Shown: piece after piece, positions 56,011-64,000 of the stretch | Layout: every line of letters begins with the position of its first letter | How positions within the stretch are numbered: the first letter of the stretch is position 1 | Assembly (NCBI GenBank): GCA_963576475.1 | Contig: OY754969.1 | Coordinates: forward strand, 22,775,716 to 22,839,715 | Origin: Molanna angustata | Taxonomy: Eukaryota; Arthropoda; Insecta; Trichoptera; Molannidae | Length of the DNA stretch: 64,000 bases | Direction of reading: 5' to 3' | The notes under the pieces: model-generated | Told to the model about the DNA's origin: nothing | The model's input: only the letters and a program-made list of their open reading frames with translations | Database searches by the model: none | Program-made: the position numbers and the translations under genes

Positions 56011-56477
56011 TCTCAGTTAATAAATATTATATATAAGTAATCCATCTAAATAATTAACATTCTTTAAAATAACAAGTAGGTACCTACTCGTGTTTCAATA
56101 GATCCTTTTAATTTTTAATTTTATCTAAAAATTATCAAGTATTTCGCGATCCAATTAAGAATTTTGCTAAGGATCATTTTATCTGGCAAAAGATTCTACG
56201 AAATTAATTGTTGATTTATGTATAATTTTTTAACAAATGCCTACAGATGATTTTTGTATAAAATTTTCGTTCAATCAACAATTTACGAGAACTTGGCGGA
56301 GCGTGCGAAATATCTACAAAAGAAAAATTTATAAAGAAATTACACAAAATGTAGGTACCTATGTACCTATATGAAGGAAAATTGTGATAATTATGCAAAG
56401 TTATGCAATGGCAAGAAATTTATAAAAAATATTAATTTACTAAGAAGTGACGGACATTTGCGAGGAGTTTTTCGATA

Positions 56478-56580
56478 TTTATAAAAACTTTGGAAATATA
56501 GACAGTTAATCACATAAATTTATCATAAAAAAAATATTTAAATATTTTGAAATATTTAAAAAAGACTTATTTGTCAAAAA
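56478..56580. mobile_element. Foldback arm fragment
   Basis: GGAAATATAGACAGTTAATC, then ACATAAATTTATCATAAAAA, matches the right-arm block at 32955-33000. No loop or opposite arm is seen. From 56581 to 58144 nothing else is recognised. Confidence 0.45.
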
Positions 56581-58144
56581 TTTTTGAAAAATAAAATACC
56601 TCCTATTTTAATAAGCATTTGAATGATTATAGAATTCACTTTCAAATAAAACGAATGCTTTTATATGAGAAATAAACAAAAATAAGCAAGCCAAAAATGC
56701 GAGGGTGTATTATATTGAAATGAGATAATTATAAACATAGTTGGTATATTAAGAGAAAGCTTTAAATCAAAATGTTGTCTTTGAATAGATGGTATATACT
56801 ATATAGGTATATATGTATAAAGGATATGAATTTTCCGTCAAACCGATTAGGCATCTCTTGGTCTTAGTAATTAATGCTTTGATAGCTTTCATCTAAAATA
56901 CCATTTGTGAAGCACGTCCATCTTAACAAATTGTGATGCATACTTAACTAGTTTAAACATCATGCCACCAGGATAGAAGTGATGGTTAAAGGCAAGTAGG
57001 GAGGTTGACAGGATATCTGAGAAATGCTTTGCTAAGGTAATTTATATTCATGAAATTAATAGGTGAGCACTCATCGTGTCATATCCAGATTCATTACAAA
57101 TTCATGAACACATAACGTCAATTCGTTAATATGTGTTACATTTTAGATTTTATTCTCCTCAATTCTCATTAACTTATAATTATGTGATAAATTATTCTGT
57201 TACTTTCATGCTGTACAATTTTTAAATGTGTTTTATGTGTTTTTTTTATTATTTTAAAACAATTAAATTTTAGTTTTGGTAGTTAACTTTTTCACTTTTC
57301 AATTTTATAATAATTCCACGAAGTAAGTTACATAAAACAACTTATATAATATCATCAAATATTATGTCATATCTTAAGCAAATTATTTTTAGTCATAAAC
57401 TAATGAAATAACTTGTTTCATTATTCGAACATAACGAAAATGAATTTTGATTAATTAGTGAATTGAATGAATGATTTATATTAGTTTCTTATTTATAAGT
57501 CTATGATCACTGTGAGTATCATATAGTCCGATTGAAGTTACCTATTCGTTTTCAAAGATAAATAGATGAAAGAAGGATGTCTAGACGAGCCCTAAAAGAT
57601 ATAAAAACAGCTGGGAGCCAACATCATAATGTGTAAGAGGCTGTAAACTCTGCGCAAACAGCCCCTAGTGACCTTCGATCACTACAAGAAGATGAGGAAG
57701 ATAAAAATGTAAATAACTGTATATTCGAGAAAGCTAAATAATCATAAAGAGTCGTAAATATAAAGGCATTTTTTATAACATTTTACGATAAATACCAAAT
57801 TATAATTATAAAATTTTAAAAACAAATCTGAAATCAAAAAAAGTTATGAATTCTTATCACAATCAATATTTGAGTACTATAAAAAATTGAAATAGGTTCG
57901 GACGTGGTATGAAAGAATTCCTATTTCAAAACGGAAAAACAAAATGTCAACGTCAGATGGGACTCTAAAAAGGGTCGAAAAACTTGTAGCGGGAAAAGTA
58001 GTTCGAATTTGTTTCGCTTTTCAAATTTAATCTGACTTATTTAAATGACCACAATGATGACAAAGGTTACGTTTCTATCTCCCTCTAATATATGTAGGTA
58101 GGTATAGACATGTATAATATATATACGTATGTACGTCTAATATA

Positions 58145-58748
58145 CAGGGTGTATCATGAGGAGTGGATCAACCGAAGCGTGGAGGTAGAGGACCTCAATA
58201 CCTATCGATTTAACCCCCCATATATGTTCAGCGATATTGGGTGGTTCAAAAGTTATGTACGATTTTTGGTACTCGTACAATTTAAGTGAACTTTTCAACA
58301 TGATCCTCTAATACAAGGCAAATGAAATTTGCAGAGATAGCTCTCTATGAATGGTAGTAGTTTTTGAGATAACTTGTGGAAAAAAAAGTTATGTGAAATT
58401 ATTGTTCCAAGAGCCTTTGAAAAGTTAGTGGAAAATTGGGGCTTCCAAATTTTTTTAAGATTTTTTTTTTTGTTTTTAAAGTAATTAGGTTCTGACTCAC
58501 AACGGTATTATTTTCCATAAGCATCACTATTGAACTATTCCCTGAAAAAAAATCATGATCGCAATCCTAATAGTTTAGGTACAGTGATGTAGTTTAGTAT
58601 GAAATCCGATTTTTATTCAAATTTTACAAAAGTGTACATAACTTTTGAACCACCCAATATCGCTGAACATACATGGGGGTTAAATCGATAGGTATTGAGG
58701 TCCTCTACCTCCATGCTTCGGTTCATCCACTCCTCATGATACACCCTG
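58145..58748. mobile_element. TA-flanked MITE with 116-bp terminal inverted repeats
   Basis: 58145-58260 and 58633-58748 are inverted copies with only a handful of differences. The ends are CAGGGTGTATCATGAGGAGT and the inverse ACTCCTCATGATACACCCTG; inner parts include GAGGTAGAGGACCTCAATAC, CTATCGATTTAACCCCC and GCGATATTGGGTGGTTCAAA. TATA lies outside both ends, so the duplication is TA or TATA. The 372-bp middle has no transposase. The small end divergence implies a recent insertion. Superfamily is probably Tc1/mariner-like, by target only. Confidence 0.92.
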
Positions 58749-59569
58749 TATATGTGTATAAGGTCATGTTAATAGAATAACCCTTTGAAACTGAAAATAC
58801 ATCCAACGTCCTTTCGACCACATCAAATTGAAGTTATATAAGTATTATTATGTATAATATCAACATTCTGACATAATATTCATATAAATGTATGCCTTTT
58901 GTAATCTACATAGATCACACTGAAATCAACTAATCCAGCGTATGGAACATTAAACATAGAAAAACGACGTATTTTTTTTCTATATTGGTATCTGTTAAAT
59001 ATTTTTGAGTTAATCTGTGATTTCCTTAAATATTTTTATCCAATGAACATTTCATTTGCGGATTATTTAATTTATTTTTAATCACACCATATTTATAAAG
59101 ACAACTAGGAAATCCTGTTGTAGAACTAGCAGTTTACACTTTTTAGTGACAATATAAGCAATTATGAACCAGGTGATTGTTCCCGTTCAAGTTAATAACG
59201 CTAAAAAAATTCTGAGGCAAATATTCTGTGTTTGACATTAGATTTTACTTCTGAACTTCTATAGAAATGTTCGTCTGTTTTTCATAATATTTTATTTGTT
59301 TGGCAAATGAGTTTGACAATTTCGATTATAAGTTCGACATACGAAATAAAAATGTACGAAAAATTATCTAATAATTGCTCCATAAACATAACATACGGAC
59401 CAAAAAGAACTAGGATTTAGGATAAAATTTAAAGTTAATAAATTATGTACATTATTTAAACTGATTATGTATAAAAAATATAAGTTCACATTATATAAAT
59501 AATTATCTATATTATGTATAGTAAAGTAAAACAAATGTATTTCAAATAAATTTAATAATTTTGCAGCTA
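58749..59569. other. Unannotated sequence
   Basis: A/T-rich; nothing recognised. Confidence 0.4.
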
Positions 59570-59905
59570 TGTATATTTATATTATAAGTAATATGTATAT
59601 TTTATTTAGATGTAAAAAACATAAACAGTTTCTTACACTTAGTATTAATAAAAATAATATATAAACAATGTTGATCAAAAAAACAAATTTACATAGTGTA
59701 AAATGTTGAAAAAAAAAACAAATTTATATAGTACGACTGATCCATAATATCCATACACAGAAAACAAAGGAAGAACACAATAAAAAAAGGATTTTTTCCT
59801 TTATGTATTCAATGCCTAGGCAAAGCGGCAAGACCAGATGCTTCCTTCACACATTCTGGGAAATCATTATACAATTGAAAACCTTGCTAGTGTTCCGCCA
59901 ACTTC
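59570..59905 (-). pseudogene. LINE ORF end and 3' UTR (pair of 19085-19385)
   Basis: The minus strand reads EKLAEH, a stop, then QGFQLYNDFPECVKEASGLA, ALPRH and a stop. The LYN-x-x-P-x-x-VK motif is typical of jockey/CR1-type C-termini. The following 230 bp share GTGTATGGATAT, TAAATTTGTTTTTTTGATCA and GTGTAAGAAACTG-type blocks with the 19-kb copy. The upstream reading frame is lost. Confidence 0.65.
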
Positions 59906-60185
59906 TCGTCGGGTAGCTGTGAACTTAAAAATATTGCGGTAATAGTCCATTTTTGTATTTAATAATATAAATTAACATATTTAATTTTTTTCTGTTTTAT
60001 TGTCAACAAGTTCAACTGCTTAAGCATACATTTTTAATTCGGGTGAATCTGTTGCATTCTGAAATTGTTCGCTGCTGCTGCTCTTTTCCTGTTCTTTATA
60101 TTTTTATTCTCCGTTGTATTGATATTATTATTATTATTTTTATTTTTTATTTACTTTTTATTAAATAAATATATATATAAAATAT
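59906..60185. other. Unannotated A/T-rich spacer
   Basis: Short TTATTATTATT tract near 60127; nothing else. Confidence 0.35.
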
Positions 60186-60304
60186 TTTTTTTTTATAAAT
60201 GAATATGTCCTTGTTAAACAAATACATATACATCTTCCTACGTTCCCTAAAATACTAAATTACTAGCCCAGCGCGCTAACCGCTCTGCCACCGACCCATC
60301 TAAT
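60186..60304 (-). mobile_element. SINE family 1 with internal deletion
   Basis: On the minus strand: GATGGGTCGGTGGCAGAGCG, GTTAGCGCGCTGGGCTAGTA and then a direct jump from ATTTAGTATTTTAGGGAACG into the body, so the B-box and the T-arm are deleted. The end TTTGTTTAACAAGGACATAT and a T-rich (A-tail) run at 60187-60196 are normal. A second partial GACCCATC at 60306-60318 repeats the head edge. Confidence 0.8.
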
Positions 60305-60436
60305 ACCCGACCCATCTTATTTTTTTATTAAGGCCCACAACGGTCTGTGGGGCCAATGATGATGATTCTCCGTTGTATTGCTCATAAATACTACACTTGT
60401 ATGTATTTTATGTTAATAATAATAAATAATGAACAC

Positions 60437-60598
60437 ATCCTGCATCCTGTACAAGTGGCGAGTTTATTGCCGTATGGCAATTTCTTCCAACTTACCAGTT
60501 GTTCCAGCCCAGAGAAGCAATATTTGCGTGAGAAATGAATTCCATAAATTTCTCCTCTGCTGAGAATCGAACCCAGGACGCCCGCACAGAAACCGTGT
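60437..60598 (-). mobile_element. SINE family 2, body with B-box
   Basis: On the minus strand: CGGTTTCTGTGCGGGCGTCC, TGGGTTCGATTCTCAGCAGA (B-box), CTCACGCAAATATTGCTTCT, GGGCTGGAACAACTGGTAAG and the end CTTGTACAGGATGCAGGA. The first 30 bp of the head are missing. Confidence 0.82.
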
Positions 60599-61587
60599 AT
60601 GTTGAACAATATGTATGAAAATCTTTTGGATTTTTCTCGTAAATGTTTATATTTTTACTTTCTATGACAAAAAAAAATAATGTGTACAAAAAATCAAATG
60701 AGAATGGGTACTTTATATTTTTAATGTGAGCTTAATTTAAGCCATGGATCCCAGTAAATGCAAATTAAAAATATTCGTACTCCGGCGTACATTTGTAAAT
60801 ATTTAATACATTAGAGGTATAGCGATACACTAAGAGGATTTCTCTTCGCGAAACATTTCGTTTTGTTTAATAATCACTGTTCACGTTTGCGTGATAATTT
60901 TTAATCTGCTACTTGAAATGAGAGCTTATCAGACATAATACGTTTGGTTTCATCATTAAAATGCATAATATATGACTGCGGTAATGTGTTCATCACCACG
61001 GAAAAACACCATTTCCATTAATTTTATAGTTGAACGGTCAAACGAAAGTTAAAGGCGACCACGCTACAAGATGAAGGCAAAGTTAACGAAAGCTTCGATA
61101 GTTTCATAAAGATGCGCAAAAATTATTAGCAATTTACGAGACATTCTGCAATAGCGTATCAATTGATTTTATTTTTTATATATTATATGTTAGACATAAA
61201 TGGGTTACATAAGTAATGACTGTGTCAGTTAAAATGAATTGTAAAGCTATTCCGACACAAGCACTGCTTAGTGGAATAGTTCTTATCCACTGGATGTTGG
61301 TACTGATAGATTGTATTCATTTTGTCAGTGCCAACATGTTATACTAAATTGTCAATTTTTCAAATTTTTTTTTGTTCTATGTTTCACTCTCGTATTGTTG
61401 TGATTTTTTTGTATGGTTATTGTGGATTTAAATAAATAAATAAATAAAAATTTATTTATTCATTATATCATAAAAATATACATAATACAAGTAAAAGATA
61501 ACTGCATCACTATAATAAATCTGTTCTGAAGCAGCTACATGTACATTTGTAGAGTTATTACATTTAATACATTATAATTTATCGGTA
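60599..61587. other. Unannotated sequence
   Basis: A/T-rich; contains a (TAAA)6-like run at 61430-61448. No gene recognised. Confidence 0.4.
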
Positions 61588-61768
61588 TTTGTGGCTCAGT
61601 TGTTTAGGTATCTGACTGCTGATCCAAGGATCCCGGGTTTGATTCCCGATGGAGACACAGTTTTTAAAATAGCGTTAGTCTTCAGAATGTGGCATTTTGT
61701 TATTGGGTACGTGTTAAATCAATATTTGACCTGCTAGTTGCCCGAGAAGCAATATTAAATACATAAAT
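61588..61768 (+). mobile_element. SINE family 3 copy
   Basis: TTTGTGGCTCAGTTGTTTAG (A-box region), GTATCTGACTGCTGATCCAA, GGATCCCGGGTTTGATTCCC (B-box) and ATGGAGACACAGTTTTTAAA are followed by TTGTTATTGGGTACGTGTTA and the end GTTGCCCGAGAAGCAATATT. The central part (TCTGGATAT to GACGAT) is deleted relative to the 46-kb copy. Confidence 0.82.
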
Positions 61769-61859
61769 AATCAAAAATAAAAAAATACTTTAAGAAACAA
61801 AACACCAATTAAAATGATAATTACACGTACAGTAACAAAAATAAAATAAATATATTTCA

Positions 61860-62160
61860 AGAAATTATTGCTGTGATTCCTTTTATTTTGTGTTCTACCC
61901 ACGTCAAGTAACCACCTGGTACCACGGGCTTTGAATCGTGTTAAATCTTTGAGATTCAGTGGTAGTTTATTGTAAATTCGGGGTGCAGTATATACAAAAA
62001 ATCTTAATAAATTTTTCCAAAATCATTTAATCAAGTTTCAAGTAATTAGATAAATTTCAAAAATTATTTGATTTTCAGGTGTTGCAGTCCTTATGAGCGA
62101 ATTTATCAAGCGTATGCTCAATCTGGGCGCGTACTCTGTGACAGACTGTGACTAGCATGA
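61860..62160 (-). pseudogene. LINE ORF C-terminal remnant
   Basis: The minus strand reads LVTVCHRVRAQIEHTLDKFA, HKDCNT (62150-62085). After stops it continues TAPRIYNKLPLNLKDLTRFK, ARGTRWLLDVGRTQ (61995-61880). APR-x-YN-x-LP followed by F-x-x-x-x-x-x-WLL is a usual end of non-LTR reverse transcriptases. At least one stop and one frame change lie in between. Confidence 0.7.
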
Positions 62161-63279
62161 AAATTATAGACGACACAATTTCAACTAAACTAAGCCACGT
62201 GAAATTGGTACAGTAAAACTTTATTTACAAAATGTAGTTTTTTTAACCATAGTGCCAAAATCCAAATTCCTCTACTAGAATCCTCGTACTAGATGAACAG
62301 CTGCATAATGATTTTTTCTGGGTCTTTTTTATAGTTTAACCATATTTTTGTAATTTATGTTAATAAGTATTGAGTTAGTTAATATAATTTATCAAAACAT
62401 CCAGTTAAATCATATTTTGAAAGACTTAAATGAAGGATTGTAAATAGTTATAATTTTCCATTATAAAATCACTTAGAAATTATAGGTGAGTACATTCCCC
62501 GCATAGAGTGAGGAATGTTTTATAACCCATTATTTTCAGTTTTGTGTGCACTCATAATTTGATAAATACGTGGTTATTTGTTTATCTCTTGCACTAAATA
62601 TCATCACACGTCATGGAATACAAACAAATTATTGAATAACGTTCTTTATGATCCGGTGCTTTTACGTTAATTACTAACAGATTAAAAGCAATTATCGCGA
62701 GGCCATCGAACGTGCATTAGACTTGTGAAACTGTCTATTATTTAGACAACAACCAAACCAATTCTCCGTTTGCCACTTATACAAAAAGTACAAAAGGTTA
62801 CCGTGTCACACTATCAAACACAAATGAGTGAAAATGACAATTTCTACTATGAGCGAGATTTCGTATTTGAATATACGTATATAATATTTGCTTAAATCCC
62901 GAGCCGATCTCCCTTAATAGAATTCCTTAAGCGAGGAAATTCGTATTATCAAACGAACCGAGTGCTTTTCCGTCTCCCTTTTGCTCCTGTTATGTCAGTG
63001 GGACGAGAAAAGAAAAAGAAACGAGGCGGAACGGTGGAATGATACGGTTTGACATTAGATTTTGCGAGTCAAGTAGTGGAGATAATGTGAAAGGCTTGGA
63101 TGTATGCCCAAACAGACTTATTATTATATGGCTCTTTCGCGACCCGAAATAATGGATAATAAGAAGCTTGTCACAGTTTGTCTATGTCTACATAAGTGTA
63201 TCATTATATAACCACCGAGGTTTACCATATTAATAGACTCGCTAAAGCATTAGTAGGAATTATCTTTGAAAAACATTCG
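62161..63279. other. Unannotated sequence
   Basis: The patch 62930-63060 is less A/T-rich (GTGCTTTTCCGTCTCCCTTT; GAAACGAGGCGGAACGGTGG), but no frame or terminal repeat could be defined. Confidence 0.4.
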
Positions 63280-63455
63280 AGGATAGGTGGCAGAGCGGAG
63301 ATCGCACCGGCTCGGCTTAGTAATCAAATGACGGACGGACAGTTCGATACCAAACCCTACCATAATCGATATCGTTCGCCTATAGTTCAAGAATCAATGA
63401 TAAATTTAAGGAATTAATGAATATGTATTTTTTGTAATTTTCACAATGATTTTTT
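63280..63455 (+). mobile_element. SINE family 1, degraded copy
   Basis: GGTGGCAGAGCGGAGATCGC keeps the A-box. The B-box is changed to CAGTTCGATACCAAACCCTA. The body TATCGTTCGCCTATAGTTCA, ATTTAAGGAATTAATGAATA and a final T/A run is recognisable. It is the most diverged copy with a head. The last 545 bases of the window show nothing recognisable. Confidence 0.7.
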
Positions 63456-64000
63456 TTTAATAAATGAATAAATTAGAAAAAAGTCCCAAATACAGCATTT
63501 CGACTTTTATTATTAAATTAGTATGTACTTTTTCTTGAGCAATGATCGAATATTTATTAATATCATCACTGTTTTCCTCTGATTTTATGTAATTATTTAC
63601 TTTTTATGGCATATGAACATTTTCAGAATGATTTATACGAAAAAATTAAAGATAATTTAGATTTTGAAGACAGTTCTTTTAGTTCTATGATATTGACAAA
63701 GGCACTTTTATTTTTGTTTGGTAAAAATTACAATAAAATGTGTTATTGTTATCAAATAACATTAAATTCAGGCTTAATATAAGATTAGGGAAAATCAGTG
63801 CTGATATCGATAAATATACTTTATCACTTAAGAAGTATTGATGCATTTGATACTCTCGCAAATGTTTTACGATTTGTACAAATTTCCACTCAGAAATCGA
63901 TACTTTTATACCCCTTCGTACACTTCCTCTTAAACATATCCTCACATTATCTTATTACTTTTCTGTAATAAATCTCATTTGAATTTTCCGTATTTGAAAT

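Noticed and set aside
57560..57710. Possible LINE fragment (GTCTAGACGAGCCCTAAAAG and following)
   Set aside because: Composition suggests coding-derived sequence, but no motif could be matched confidently in any frame.
62930..63060. Inverted repeat around CCGTCTCCC and GAAACGAGGCGGAACGG
   Set aside because: Pairing breaks after a few bases; not a defined structure.

Overview
The window looks like a transposon-dense, protein-gene-poor stretch of an arthropod nuclear genome, most likely an insect and possibly a moth or butterfly. The reasons are the strong A/T bias, the recurrent GTAGGTAC/TACCTAC words, many tRNA-derived SINEs, several non-LTR retrotransposon tails, and Tc1/mariner, hAT, PIF/Harbinger-like and Helitron-like elements. 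The order is an inference from sequence style only. There is no bacterial gene organisation, CRISPR array, rRNA or convincing free-standing tRNA gene. No host protein gene could be identified. The only host-exon candidate is a weak terminal-exon-like segment near 18.7 kb.

Layout. 0-10 kb: a LINE 3' end at the left edge, a TIR element at 3.2-3.8 kb, a hAT-type MITE with a perfect 8-bp target duplication at 5.9-6.4 kb, the first copies of a recurrent MITE family (called MITE-A here), two SINE families, a 36-bp minisatellite and a LINE tail. 10-24 kb: the complete MITE-A copy (12.66-13.1 kb), more MITE-A and SINE copies, a frameshifted LINE reverse-transcriptase tail at 17 kb, a perfect hairpin at 18 kb, a pogo-like remnant at 21 kb and a dead mariner at 22.8 kb. 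24-34 kb is the richest part. It holds a three-level nest (repeat, MITE, SINE), a LINE fragment inside MITE-A, a PIF/Harbinger-like MITE, a 13-unit 99-bp tandem array that is open in one frame, a Helitron-like element, a MITE-A copy split by a SINE, a Tc1-like element with inverted repeats of about 300 bp, and a 1.6-kb foldback element. 34-64 kb is sparser: LINE 3' ends, a TAAA tract of about 380 bp, SINE copies, an 85-97-bp tandem repeat and a TA-flanked MITE with 116-bp TIRs.

Functionally this is a record of nested transposition. Every transposase or reverse-transcriptase reading frame I can recognise is truncated, frameshifted or stop-containing. The non-autonomous elements (SINEs, MITEs, foldback, Helitron-like) would depend on autonomous partners elsewhere. 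The most unusual items are the homogenised 99-bp array, the foldback element with a nested palindrome in its loop, the composite MITE-A family, and the Tc1-like element whose inverted repeat runs into its own coding end.

Element boundaries were read by eye and are accurate to a few bases where a TIR or target duplication is visible, and to tens of bases elsewhere. Family names are by resemblance; no database was consulted.
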